Of a DNA stretch of 64,000 nt, positions 21,098 to 33,772 are shown in pieces. The position numbers and the translations under genes were made by a program. This DNA is from Lytechinus variegatus. Taxonomy: Eukaryota > Echinodermata > Echinoidea > Temnopleuroida > Toxopneustidae. Each line of letters begins with the position of its first letter. The first letter of the stretch is position 1. Location of the stretch: contig NC_054746.1 of NCBI RefSeq assembly GCF_018143015.1, forward strand, positions 15,429,532-15,493,531, read 5' to 3'. Below the pieces are notes generated by a model, which saw only the letters and a program-made list of their open reading frames with translations, had not been told where the DNA came from and did no database searches.

Positions 21098-23232
21098 CAG
21101 GGGCGGATCCAGCCTTCGCCAATAGGGGGGCCCGGAATTTTTTTTTCAGCCATATTTTCCCCGATCGGCCACTCGAATATGATATTTGCCGGGATTTATG
21201 GTATCTTTAAAGGGGTAGTCATATTAGTCACTTCTTAGCTTTATTCTTATGAATAAACATAAATCATTATTAGCATTATTTATATAATGCGAGCGCGAAG
21301 CGCGAGCTATTTTTTTGGGGGGAATCTTATTTACTTTTTTCTAAAAGTTTTGAACATTCTGGGCAATCCTGAAAAAAGATGTGTATGCAAGTGAATAATT
21401 ATTACGAACGTGAAGCGCGAGCAAAAATGAACTGATGGAAAAGGTACTGTTAAGGACTTGCTTGCAGTTAGCCATGAAGACGTTACATATTTTTAAAAAT
21501 CAAATAATGCGAGCGCGAAGCGCGAGCTGAAATTTTTTGACATTTTTACCTAAGGAATGGAAATTCTAAGCACTTTTTGTAACTTAACAGAATAGGTATA
21601 TAACTAAACGATTAGTGCGAGCGCGAAGCGTGAGCAAAAAATTTCGTGATTTAGACCTACTGAACGAGACACTCTATTCAAGTTTTGTAAATCATGAAAA
21701 GGATGAGGAAGTGGGGATCTTCCTTACATTAATAATGCGAGCGCAGAGCGCGAGCGGAAAATTTTTATATACGTTTTGAGCTGATCGAAAACGTATTTGT
21801 TATGGACTGCTTGAACTTAGCCATGAAGACGTTACATATTTCAACATTCAAATATTGCGAGCGCCAAGCGCGAGCTGAAATTTTTGACATTTCTACCTGA
21901 ATAATGGAAATTTCAAGCACTTTTTGTAATCGTGGAAAGGATGAGACAAAAACTGAACATTATTGATGCGAGCGCGAAGCGCGAGCGGAAAAATTCTGGA
22001 CACTCTATTCATGTTTTGTAAATCATGAAAAGGTTAAGATATTGGAAATTTTCATACATTAATAATGCGAGCACAAAGCGCGAGCAGACAATTTTTTATA
22101 TTGTTATCTGAAACTGGATAATTATTTAAATGGAGAACAAGGTGCGTATCTGAATAAACGTGTGTTTGAGATATCGACCTAGAATTTGGGTATTCTAAAT
22201 ACCTTTTTTTTACCATGAAAATCAATAAAGCGAGCGCAAAGCGCGAGCTAAAAATATATAATATTCAGATCTGAAAAGGGGTCACTTTAAGCTCTGTATT
22301 GCAAGCACTTTGTGGAAATATTGTGAGGTGAAGAAGGATCACAGTTAAAACAGAGCTGATATTTTCAATTATTGTTACTTTGAGTTTTGACATAGGACCG
22401 GGATGTTCTATAAGGACATTATGTCATCATAAAAAAATGATGACTATCTGCCTATTTCTCTTCCTAAGCATGAGAGCGCAAAATCTATTAATATTATGGC
22501 CTGAAAATTGGACATTTAAGCACTTTTGTAATTATGCATAAGATGCACGAGTTTAAAATCTATCAATGCGAGCGCAAATCGCGAGCAGAAATTTATGATT
22601 AATTGTCATCAAATGGTGATTTTAAGTAGTTTGTTTTAGAATTAATATTGAGATATACATAACTCACTAATCAAAATGCAAGCGTGCAGCGCTAGCTGAT
22701 ACGTTTTGACAATCTGACTTAAATAGGGATATTTTGAGAACTTCATGGAATACAGGAAAATAATAGGTACCTGACAAATCAAATTTTGCGAGCGCGCAGC
22801 GCAAGCAGAAATTGTTAATATTCAGACCATAAAACAGAATTTTTACACTTTTAAAAAATCAATTTGTGAATAAAACAAAATAATGAAAGTTCAATTTCCC
22901 AGCTGAAATATGTTTTGTATATTGACTTCAGAATTTGATATTTTAAGGTCCATATTGAGCAATATATCACCTAAAAGGCAATGCGAGCGCAAAGCGCGAG
23001 CGAAAATTTTATATCCCGACATGAAAGATTAAAAAAAAACAATTTCCAAGTCTTAATTCCCCTGATCTTATTTTATTCACTCATCTTCCTCCTCTTATGC
23101 TTGCCTTCCTTCTTTTCTCCTCTCTTTTCCTTTTTTCATTTTTCCTTCCTTTTCCCCTTTTTTTTCTTTTTTTTACTCCGCCAATAGGGGGGGCCCGGGC
23201 CCCTCGGGCCCCCCCCCCTGGATCCGCCTATG
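21098..23232. mobile_element. 2.1-kb non-autonomous element carrying 13 mirror repeats
   Basis: Left end caggggcggatccag, right end ctggatccgcctatg, flanked by gttggggg (21090-21097) and gttggggc (23233-23240), a 7/8 target duplication fitting hAT. Inside are 13 copies of gcgagcgcgaagcgcgagc-like sequence, mostly 100-125 bp apart, at about 21289, 21405, 21509, 21617, 21737, 21857, 21968, 22066, 22230, 22568, 22679, 22788 and 22983. No coding frame of its own. Confidence 0.8.
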
Positions 23233-23764
23233 GTTGGGGCGCCCTGGATAATATGCCTCTGAATCTACCAGAAAGTGTAAAAGTTAGTTTACATTAAATA
23301 CAAATATGTCTGACCTATACATTTCAGTGAAAACGTACATGACCAAGGCAGAATGATAATGCTGCGCACGTGGCGCCCGATACAGGGCTTCATCTTTGAG
23401 TGAAGAATAATCTCGGGGATAGACATCATTCGCATCGTTGACACTTTCTCTCGCGATCTGTTACTTACAATTTACATGTATTTGCCATAAAGACGGACAA
23501 ACGCATGTTACAAAAAACACAAAATTTCGGGAAAAAATGATATCCAATCCAACAACTTCACACTGGTCACTGCACTGCAACTCCCGATTACAAGTGGTGC
23601 AACTTTCCAACCAATCGACTTGCGCGCCCTGGAATTCCGGAATTTACATATTGCAATACAGTATGACAGAGGTGCATTTGTGCGAACACAAAGACCATGA
23701 GCGTAAGTTAAAATATAGTTTTGACTAGATCTAGCCCTTGAAATTGACTACATTGTACCAATCC

Positions 23765-23854
23765 AGTAAATATAACCATCCAAAAAAAATAAAAATCCGG
23801 CGAAAATAGGGGGGGGGGCGCGCGCCCGGGGCGCCCCCCTCTGGATCCGCCACT
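23765..23854 (-). mobile_element. isolated end of a cagtggcggatcc element
   Basis: Minus strand reads cagtggcggatccagagggg and then a G/C palindrome. The same end type as 21098, in opposite orientation; its partner is unclear. Confidence 0.5.
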
Positions 23855-24439
23855 GAAGTCCCTTTTCGATAAGTGATGTTACGCACATGCCATGGGCGGA
23901 AATCCCAAGGGGACGTGTCCCCTCTACTCAAAATAGTAGGGGGGACACATTATTATACCCTACTATTTTTGGTCTTTTGTGACGTTGAAAATCGAAATAA
24001 AACATGTGTCTTGGACGAGCTGACCTTTCTTTTGGGTTGATAACCTCAGTTTTTTTTTTTTTTTTTTTTTTTGCTTGTCGATTTTCCCAGCCCCTTGTCC
24101 TCAAGTTTACCTTCTGTAGATTTCTTTGGGTATTTTTTCCCAAAGTTAATTTTTAGGGGTCATTTTCTGGCGACAACTTGTTTATGGATCAAAATGTGTA
24201 AATGATGAAGCCCGCGAAAAACTTGTTGTCACGCATGTGTACAGCAATATTTTGACCGGCCCCCGGGGGCAAAAGGGGCAAAAACTAAAAAAAAAAAGGA
24301 CCAGTAAAGGGAGGGGTGGGGGAAGAAACATCAGAAAAGGAGAAGAAAAATAAACATTAAACTTCCCTATACTTCTTTTTTCACAAGTTGATTAAATCGG
24401 CTAAACATAGGCCTACGTATATTACAGTCAGGATACAGG

Positions 24440-25246
24440 CTTATACATGTATTTTTTTTTAATTATGTGTTTTATTGGTATTCAAAATCACATATAATCA
24501 CAATATTTACAGGTAATTGAAAATTATTTAAAACAGTTCAAAAGTAGGAAAATCACAAAACAGAGTGTAACAGGTCAAAATGAACTGTTTATTGAAAATT
24601 CATATAATTTCATTACTCTTAATCATTTGTTTGTAAGTAATAGAAAGTAGAAATGTTTAACAATCTTCATGCTTTTTAAGAAGTATGATTCACTCTCTTT
24701 CTGGGTAAGAGTAATGATGCTAAATGGTCTTTGGGTCAAAACATCACATTCCAGAGCTTGAGCTTGTATGAAGTAGATCATTATGGTCAAGGCTTAGCAT
24801 CTGTGAATGGAGAGTGATAACTGAATAAAAGGGAGAGAGGATTTTACTCCAATTCACTCCTGCACTGCACCCCATTCATGGGGCAGGCAGAGAGGCTTCT
24901 TCATTTTTGGGTCAGAATTATAGGTATTTGACATTACATTCGTGTAGCGGGTGAGGCTATCACAAGAGGAAATATGGTCCTCTAGGCCAGATTGCCAGGG
25001 TGAGTGGTTATCATTTATAAACCACTGTATTTCAATGCTAATTTGTTGGTATATTTTAATTGTTGTTTGGTAAATTTCACTTAATGGATGTATTTCATCT
25101 ATTTGTTGGAAGAGTGATATCCGTAACGATGGAGGAACTGAATTTGTGATTAGATGAGTTGAATTCAGGCAATATTGAATAAGTTTTAATGAATGGATAT
25201 AGACAACATGTTTATCATTTATTATTACGAGTCTACTTGACGTCAT
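24440..25246 (-). mobile_element. possible polyadenylated retroelement 3' end with an unrecognised 130-codon frame
   Basis: Minus strand carries AATAAAA at 24476-24470 followed by an A run (24460-24452), as at a retroposed 3' end. About 0.4 kb upstream is a 130-codon frame (25246-24854) that I do not recognise. The minus strand from about 26900 to 24440 is strikingly rich in A and C, as the sense strand of some LINEs is. Function and class unknown. Confidence 0.35.
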
Positions 25247-27401
25247 ATTGATGAATGTTTTATCTTAGAGTCACAAGCAAATGTGTGTATATTTCTATTT
25301 TGTGCGTTTTTCAAACATATATCATCATTCTAGTTAATTGTTTTATTCTCATTGGTTTTGCAGGTTTTTTATTTCTTTATCTTTTGTTCCTGTACTTGGA
25401 AATTTTGTATATAACGACTCATCGATATTAAACGAACCGAAACACAAGGAATGGTGTCGTGTGTCATCTTTCTACATCAGTTTCCGCGTGTTACAAAGTG
25501 GCGTTGTCAGCAGGATCGATGTTCGTCGTTGGATACAACCAAGTTCAAACCCTGACAATCTGAGGAGCTCATCCGTGGACATCTTGTATGTGTAAATATG
25601 AACGTAGCTTTAAGTTTAGGATGTATTGTGTGTGTGCATAGTGAGAATGCTGTAGCCAAAATGTAGTTTGTTTGAAAATAATGTGGGGCTACATTGTATT
25701 TGATAGGGATTAATACTAGTGGGAAGGTATTTTAAGAGATACCCTGTAAGAGTTTTCGGACCAAATGGCTTTGGTCAAGGGAATGCTGAGTAGTGTTCAA
25801 GGTTCATTTTGTGTTGTAATGGTAATGCTGTGTTTTGGAACAGTCCATGCCCCCTTTCTTATTTAATTTTGGCTGGTTGGATGGGAACCACACATTGGGG
25901 TGTAGGAGGCCAGAGACACCAGTATTTTCTATGTTGATATGAGGGAGTACAGTATGTGCAGAGTAAGCTCTGTGTTTGGCATACATAATTAACTAATGAA
26001 TAGTCATGGTTGAGGTGTTTCTTTGTCTGATACTTGAAGTTTGTTAACGCTTTAAGTTTAGTTTTGGGTCTTGATTAATATTTAGTTTAATTAAGCTATG
26101 GCGTGAATTAATGTTAATTGTTTGATCCAGACTGTGTATTTGATAGTTTTAGGGGCTACTTTGGAAAAAGTAGGGGAGCCCACGTGTTGATGAAAGTGTT
26201 TTACTTTTATGTGTCTGTGTGTTACAATGGTTATCATATTGTAATATGCTGATCTTTCTGATTTGTAACTGGGATTTGGCTAGGAGTACTGCTAGGTTTA
26301 GTCAGGATAAAGTATCAATGTTAATTTCGAGAACCTCAATCTGAGACCGGGATTGCATTAGAGGGATATACTGGAGTGACTATTGGGGCAGTAAGGTTTT
26401 TCTCTTTACCTTTGTTTTTCTGTTAACCTTCGAGGCCGGAAAGGACGCAATGGTAGTTGAGAGAATAAGTCAAAAGTTATGAGGTTTTTCAGTATGTTAT
26501 ATTGGTGAACCATTATTCCATTGGAAATTGCTAGGATTTGGGGAAACATCTAGTAATTGTTATTTGTTTATTGTCTTGTAATTCTTTAAAAGTTTGAATC
26601 AGCTTGAAGTATAAGTAGGTATATTTTGGGAGGTTTAAGGATGACATTGTAGTGATTGATTTACTGGCTATAATTATAATGGTCTGTTATTCGTTGAGAT
26701 ACATGGATTGTGAAGGTTTATGTCGATAACTAAACAATTGGTTGGTATAAACTCTGGAGCTGTTAAGATCAGTATAGGAAGCACTTGGAATGTTAATGCT
26801 AGGAACCTCAACATGAGACTAGTATTACATAATAAGGAGTGTACTTGAAAACTGAAACAGTTGAGTTTTTGCACTAGATATGTTTTCTGTGTTTATTCTC
26901 GTCACGAGACCAGGAAGTTCGTATTATAGCCCAGTCATTTTAGCCCAAATTTTGACCAAACTTGGAACAAATTGCAACAGAATTTTTTCTATCACAATGC
27001 ATTTCTGTGAGGTCTCTAGTACAACATACTAAAAGTCCCAAACTTTCCGAATAGGGGAAAGGGATCTAATTTGCATAAATCCAAGATGGCTGCCAAAATT
27101 AATTGATATGCCTTATCCTTAATATTTTTGTACAGATAATGGAAAAATCTTGAAATGAATACGCAATTCACTATGATTAAGATATCATAAATCGATTGCA
27201 ATCGCTTCCGGGACTGCCCGATTCATATTTTTCGAAAAATGTGAGAAATTATGTCAAAATTGCCATGTTTTCGGTCAAAAAATTGCATGTGCGTTGATAT
27301 CTTTCTGTTTTATCATCAGCATCAACAACTAATACAAAATATCAGCATTCGACAAGAAAGGGGATATATCAACGAGAAAATTGATATGCTTCATAACAGT
27401 T

Positions 27402-27864
27402 ACCGTGTTTACACAGGGACACGGCTCGCGGGTTCGACACGCGAGCCGTGTCGAACACGGCAATTTTATGCTGTGTAAACGCGATCACTGTGATCCGCGA
27501 GCCGTGTCGAACACGGCTTTTTTGATCCGCCAAAATCGTAGGTTTCAACCCGCGAGCCGAGTCAGACTCGGCAATTTTTTCGTGTGTAAACAGAAAGCCG
27601 TGTCGAACCCTCTTGACCTAGGTCACTGCGCGCGCTTTCACTTTTGGCATTGTTGTTGTTCGCACGGACAAGATTCGATTCCGGCGGTGAATTTCCCGCC
27701 TTTAATTTGCGACGTCATAATTCTTCTTCCGTTCGAGATCCGCGAGCCGTGTTGAACTCGCCTTTTTATATGTACGTATAAACGCGATCACAGCATGCCC
27801 TCTTCGCAGCGTTCGACCCTGCTTGAGGATTCAACACTCGAGCCGAGTCATGTGTAAACACGGT
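27402..27864. mobile_element. 463-bp element, twin 1
   Basis: Ends accgtgtttacaca and tgtgtaaacacggt. The interior repeats gccgtgtcgaacacggc hairpin modules and cgtgtaaac motifs in both orientations. The coding-like frame crossing it is an artefact of the repeat. Confidence 0.8.
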
Positions 27865-27931
27865 ATTTATTAATGTTTTAACTTGCTTAGATTAAGCGCA
27901 AATACATCCGAATGTATTATGCGATATTGCG

Positions 27932-28394
27932 ACCGTGTTTACACAGGGACACGGCTCGGGGGTTCGACACGCGAGCCGTGTCGAACACGGCAATTTTATG
28001 CTGTGTAAACGCGATCACTGTGATCCGCGAGCCGTGTCGAACACGGCTTTTTTGATCCGCCAAAATCGTAGGTTTCAACCCGCGAGCCGAGTCAGACTCG
28101 GCAATTTTTCCGTGTGTAAACAGAAAGCCGTGTCGAACCCTCTTGACCTAGGTCACTGCGCGCGCTTTCACTTTTGGAAATGTTGTTGTTCGCACGGACA
28201 AGATTCGATTCCGGCGGTGAATTTCCCGCCTTTAATTTGCGACGTCATAATTCTTCTTCCGTTCGAGATCCGCGAGCCGTGTTGAACTCGCCTTTTTATA
28301 TGTACGTATAAACGCGATCACAGCATGCCCTCTTCGCAGCGTTCGACCCTCCTTGAGGATTCAACACTCGAGCCGAGTCATGTGTAAACACGGT
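27932..28394. mobile_element. 463-bp element, twin 2
   Basis: Same length and orientation as twin 1, with about five single-base differences by eye. The two are 67 bp apart, and neither copy has a convincing flanking duplication. Confidence 0.8.
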
Positions 28395-28789
28395 AAAAGT
28401 GACACCAAAAACCAACCTCCGTGTCCCAGTCAATCTTTTATATCGACTACAACGCGATCGCTGGCATGCCTTTGAAGATAGTACAATATATTAAATCGTC
28501 TAGCCTCTCCTTTGTTGGTGTGACTAACACGCGTAAATACAATGACGTATAGCGATACAAAGGTGTATATTACTTAAATTGATGTGTGGACATAGGGCTT
28601 TTTCTGCATATTAAAGTAAATTTTATGTTAATGAAATCTCTTAGAAAAGGTTAGAGGATGCATTGCTCTGTATCCTGCATGCAATTACGTTCAAGAACAC
28701 AACAGCATAGCCCCGCAATAGCTTGTCAAAGTTACCACCCTTATCCGTAGCTCAACTATTAAAAATATCGTGCTTTTTGGAGCCCCCAA

Positions 28790-30270
28790 TGTGACAAAGC
28801 GGTGTTTTGCTACAAAGAAAAACACTTTTATTTCTTGAAATCACTTGGAGGCAAAAGAGCAGGCTTTTCTCTATCAGTTACATATAAAGAAGTGATGGCA
28901 CAGCAAGTCCTACCCTTTCAGGGGTCTTCCGAAGTCACGAAACCCCTTTTTGTATTTTGCTCATTTCTTGGAAAATTCGCACAATTTTTAGCCCCATTGA
29001 GGCAAAAGGCGTTTCCCCTTTGCAGTAAACCGATTTAATTGTTGTGTAAGCACTTGGGGATGACAAAATAGATTTTCTTTTATCAGATAAGTCTGGCACA
29101 GCAATTAAATCTATCCCCTACCTTTTGCTAAAGTCAATCACTCCTTTTCCATATTTTGCCAATTTATGGAAAAATCTATAAACCCGGAGCCCTCATTGAG
29201 GCAAAAAGATGTTTCTGCTACAGTGTAAGCCACTTTTATTGTTTTAAAACCACTTGGAAACAAAAAAGTAGCCTTTCTTCTATGTGCTACGTATAAGGAA
29301 GTGCTGGCACATCAAAGCCTACATCCTTTAAGGGGCTGCTGAAATCACCCCACCTCTTTTGCGTATTTTGCCCATTTCTTGTAAAACTTTGGAGCCCCAT
29401 TGAGGTAAAAGGCGTTTCCCCCTTTGCCGTAGACCACTTTTATTCTTTGGAACCACCTGGAGATAACAAAATTTGATTTTCCTCCATCAGCTACATACAA
29501 AGAAGTGCTGGCACAGCAAACCCAACCTCTTAGGGGTTTGCCAAACACACCCATCCATTTTCCATATTTTGCCTATTTATGGAAAAATCTATCAATTCGG
29601 AGCCCTCATTGATGCAAAAAAATTTGTATATACATGTATATGTATATATAGCAAACCACTTTCATTGTTTCGTAACCACTTGGAGATAAAATCCTTTATC
29701 AGCTACATATAGAGAAGTGCTGGCTCAGCAAAGCCTACCCCCTTCAGAGGTTCCCTAAGTCTCCCCACCATTTTTGCCTATTTTCCCCTCCTTATTTTAT
29801 TTATAATTTATGGGGAAAATCTGCCAATTTGGAGCCCCTATTGGTGCAAAACGTTGTTTCTGCTCTATAGCAAATTTCTTTAATTGTTTTGTAACCACTT
29901 GGAGATAAAAAAGTAGATTTTCCTCTATCAACTACAATAAAGAAGTGTTGGCTCAGCAAAGCCTACCCCCCTTAGAGGTTCCGAAGTCTTTCCACCCTTT
30001 TGTGCTTATTTTTCCTCTTTCTTAAAAACAAAATTGCAGTGTTTGACCCCCCCCCCCCTATTCAGGCAAAAGGCATTTCTGCTATATGGTCACTTTTATT
30101 ATTTGAAACTTAAAGATGAGTAGGTTTAGTTTATCAGCGCATCGACCCTTCCATCTTCAGGGACTCCAAATTGACAGATTTCCCCATAAACTGGCAAAAT
30201 ACGGCGCATCGACCCCTTCCCTCTTCAGGGGCTCAAAATTGACAGATTTTCCCATAAATTGGCAAAATAC
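28790..30270. repeat. tandem array of about 205-220-bp units with an inverted end
   Basis: About seven units, each with cacttttattgtttt, aaccacttggag, agaagtgctggcacagcaaa, tattttgcc and ggagcccc..ttgaggcaaaa blocks, at about 28825, 29027, 29231, 29430, 29656, 29874 and 30088. The last 150 bp (gacagattt-ccataaa-tggcaaaatacgg, twice) are in inverse orientation. Confidence 0.8.
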
Positions 30271-31059
30271 GGAAAAAGTGTGACTTCGGTATATAGTTTA
30301 ATAGTAGTATGATAGGATGTGGCAGGTCTAATAGCTACATCTTATTTTTCTCTTGAACAAGCAAGCAGTAAATGTCATTATTTTGGTGTACAATGTCACG
30401 TGACTAGCATATGATAGTTTCCGTGCCTAGACCCTTTCATGTTAAACAATTGATAGAGTCCAAACAGAATCGAATTTATGCATTTAATGTTAATGGTAAC
30501 AATGTTCTTGTAGTATAGATTTTTGCTTACTGATATTTATGATATAGCGATAGTTTGAGGAAGTCGATGTTTATAGTATATCGAGGCCGGAATTGATATG
30601 ATTTGTAATCGGGTCTGAGTACATACTATACACTAGCGTCGTCTGCTACGTAAACTTAATGAGCGAATATGGCCAAAATTAACCATTATGTTTATGCAAA
30701 TTAGAACACTTTCCCCTATTCGGATTTTCTGGGACTTTTAGTATGGTCTTCTATGGATATCAAAGAAATGTTCTGCATTGGAATAAATTCTGTTGCAATT
30801 TGTTCCAAGTGAAAAGTTAAAATGACTGGACTATTAGTGGTGTGGGTTCGCCAATACCGTGTTATTGCCAAGATTTTCATATTCTGTATTTGGTGATTAT
30901 TGGCTTTATATCTTTAATGTCATGATTAAGTGTACAAGTCTCAATTTAAGATACAAAAACAAATAGAATGGAAGAGAATAGAACTACCTGTATCTAAAAT
31001 AAAAATCACATATCAAATCGCCACTTCTTAAAGTGTACAGTGAGTTTGTTTCTTTTCTT

Positions 31060-31390
31060 GGCTAGGTGATGCTCAATTTCCTTTTGTTTCTTCACAAAAC
31101 TTTTAAATAAATCCACATTTGGTAAGGTGTTCTTGAATTTATAAATATAATATTTAGCCAATAATAAAAGGTAAGTATAACAAATCTATCCGTTGATACA
31201 CCAAACAATTTTTGAAAATTAGTGAGATTGAAATCTGAAATATGTTTTTTTATCGTAGTCAATAGAAGATTCCAAATTTGGGTAACCTTATCACAGTCAC
31301 AGAACAGATGAATTATTGATTCCTCTTCATTATCACAAAATGTACAGTTTGGTAAATCTTTCCTTTGATTTTATACAGAAATGCATTTAG
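31060..31390 (-). mobile_element. LINE C-terminus with CCHC-like knuckle (L1/Tx1-like)
   Basis: The minus strand is open for about 95 codons without an early ATG: KDLPNCTFCDNEEESIIHLF, CDCDKVTQIWNLLL and onward. C-x2-C...H-x3-C followed by a Trp is the zinc knuckle at the C-terminus of L1/Tx1-type LINE proteins. Confidence 0.75.
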
Positions 31391-31639
31391 AGCTATAGTA
31401 GGCTTATACGTGTATAATTTGTATTATTGGCTATGTGTTCACGACACCTTGTATTCATAAGATTTTTTTTTTTTCGATTGATTGTTTGGTTGATGTGTTG
31501 ATTGGTGGGTTGGTAGCTTTCTTTCTTGCTTTTTTTCTTTTGTATTCGTTCATTTATTTACTAATTGCATACCAGAATGAATCCAGCATAATACTTCACC
31601 ATCTATTTCTCTTTATTCTGGTCATGCTCTACCTTAGTC

Positions 31640-31718
31640 CAAAAGCTTTGGGCTCTGTTATGTTGGTTGTTCAGCTGAACTCCGTTGGCTTCACTCACCA
31701 AATACAGAGACCGAAGTT
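31640..31718. repeat. hairpin repeat, copy 1
   Basis: Arms 31646-31658 and 31704-31716 pair around a loop containing ttggttgttcagctgaac and ttggctt-cactcacca. Diverged relative of the 32874 and 39525 copies. Confidence 0.65.
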
Positions 31719-32544
31719 CATCGATCTGTAAGCTCGGATAAAACGGGGAAGTGAATTTGTGCAACAGCCGAGGTAAGTCAGGTAACTTGATTTTTCTCCG
31801 TTTTTTGCAATTAATGCCAAGAGGGAATATTGATTTGCATTTTGGTCGCGTTAATTTTTATTCATTAAACTTAAAAAGACAAAAATTGAAGAGCCCCGAC
31901 GGGGGGCCCTTGCCCCCCTTCCATTACAAGTCCATAATGGTGGCTGCACGATAGCGAGCCGTCTGTATACGTAGCTGTTAGCAGCTCTGTTTACACTGTT
32001 TGTAAAAGGAGAAATTAAAAAAAATGTTTAAAAACTCCTCGTTCGTAGGATGAGTGGCTCTACCTCTGCTTCAGCCCGGTGATTCAGAGATGCCAGCTCC
32101 TCCTAAATTCATGTCGAAATGTTTCTTGGTACTGGTGTTTTCGGTAGTTTTTTTTTTTTTTTAGTAATCTTTTATTCTCTTCTCTCATAAAACAAAATTG
32201 AACATAGTAAAATATAACATTCATTACAAAGTTTGATTTGAACTTACAAATATTATGGTTACATTTGACAATTCTTAACAAAAATGAATTTAAATAATGT
32301 CGTAAATAAATTCTAAATCAATTCAATTTGTTGTAAGTGTCTGATGTACATTCTTTTCTCTTACATTTTTATATATACATAATACATATGTTAATTGAAG
32401 AAAAACCAAGTGCAGCCTAAAATCGAATTATTCACCATTTATCACAAAGAAAACTCTGTAAAGAAACCTGTAAGTTTATCAAAATATAGGATTTATGAGA
32501 AAAGATTGACTATCTTCGGACCTTCCCGCACACTCACATACCGT

Positions 32545-32615
32545 AGTTCAAGTATGGTATCGATAGCCGCAACGGAATTTTTTTTCCGTTGCGGCTACGA
32601 TACCATACTTGAACT
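32545..32615. repeat. 32-bp perfect-arm hairpin with T6 loop
   Basis: agttcaagtatggtatcg and agccgcaacggaa are followed after six Ts by the exact inverse; only a one-base bulge interrupts the 32-bp stem. Confidence 0.85.
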
Positions 32616-32859
32616 TTGAAGAAGACCGGTGTCACACAGTGTTGCAACGAGTCTGTTTAATTGCTACAAATATACCTTATTTGCATTGACCAAATGCATA
32701 TTCCGTCATTTTTTCATATTCCACTGAAAATTCTGTAACTAAAGAGATACAAAGAAGGTAAAAAATTTCTTTATTATGTTTAGATTTTTACTGTGTAAAG
32801 TGTGGCGAGTGGTGTGCGAAATTGACATGATTGACTGTGTCTGTCTGTGCACTAGTATC

Positions 32860-33215
32860 ACTTAGACCAAAAGCTTCAGTCTCTGTATTTTGGTTGTTCC
32901 GCTGAACTGCGTTGGCTCCACTCACCATACATAGACTGAAGTGGTTGGGGGTCCGTGGCTACAGACAACGTATAGTGAACTAACGTTTTATAGATCGCGA
33001 TTTAAAACTGTTTTTTGAGCGAAATTTAATGATGAAATTCAGGGAAATACAAATAATTTAAGTAATTGCATACCTTGGACCGGATTTATTGATAAAAAAA
33101 TCCACTGGATGATTGGAAAATCTGTCATCGAAGCCATTTTCTCCTGACCTGACGGTTTATCTTGCAAGTTGCCATCTTGTTAAATGACGTCATTATCGTT
33201 AATGTCTCGATATAT
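32860..33215 (-). repeat. CRE/YY1-bearing repeat with hairpin, copy 2
   Basis: Minus strand begins with tgacgtca, then aagatggcaactt, diverges for about 250 bp, then ends in a conserved 75-bp hairpin (arms 32874-32888 and 32927-32941). Matches 39245-39605 in inverse orientation. Confidence 0.7.
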
Positions 33216-33772
33216 CGCGATTATAACTATTATCGTTTGTCTTCGTGAGTGTATCGTATCGTATTATTGCCTTGTAGGTGTGCTGGTGGAATGCAATATC
33301 GATATCACATTCGTACATTGTTGACGCCCTCTCCGCGTTCGTTTGTAAATATTTCATAGTTTGGCTGCCATTTTGACCTGTTTTCCAGTGTCGTACCCAA
33401 CTAAACATCGGTAAAGTATAATTTTCATGCATTTTCATCTATATCGTTTAAATTTTTGTAAAATTGAATATTTAAATATTAAGAATGTTTAGTTTAAATA
33501 TCCTTAGATTGTAACCTCGATGTGTAAAAGAACCTCAAACTTTGGACTCTGGTCGGACAAAGGTGCTGGGGTTATAACGAATGGGAGCCCACACAGGCAC
33601 TTTACCGTCGGTGAATGGGGATTACAGTAAAATGTCAGAAATTGTTGAATAAATCCCCAGAAACGACGGTTATTCCTGTCTATCTATCACTCAGCTCTGT
33701 GTGGTGTCCGTGTCATTTGGTCTTGAAAAGGCTGAAATCGAATGTCAATGCCGTGATTGCATGAATGCAAAC

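Larger units (their letters stand above)
26929..30832. repeat. 3.9-kb segment bounded by about 150-bp inverted repeats
   Basis: Left arm (26929-27079: ccagtcatttta, cttggaacaaattgcaacag, actaaaagtccc, cgaataggggaaag) is matched in inverse by 30691-30832. The interior holds the twin 463-bp elements and the tandem array below, but no gene. Confidence 0.75.

Noticed and set aside
21280..23000. CRISPR-like array (short repeat with regular spacers)
   Set aside because: The genome is animal, the spacers are about 100 bp and related to each other, and the array sits between transposon ends with a target duplication.
20607..23854. One large element from the cagggg end at 20607 to the cagtgg end at 23854
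   Set aside because: The outer 8-bp flanks (aacaagtc and aagtccct) do not match, so the pairing is not supported.
27381..28285. Two nearly identical 116-124-codon frames suggesting a duplicated gene
   Set aside because: The similarity is the twin 463-bp repeat; the frame crosses hairpin modules and non-coding ends, and matches no protein family that I know.
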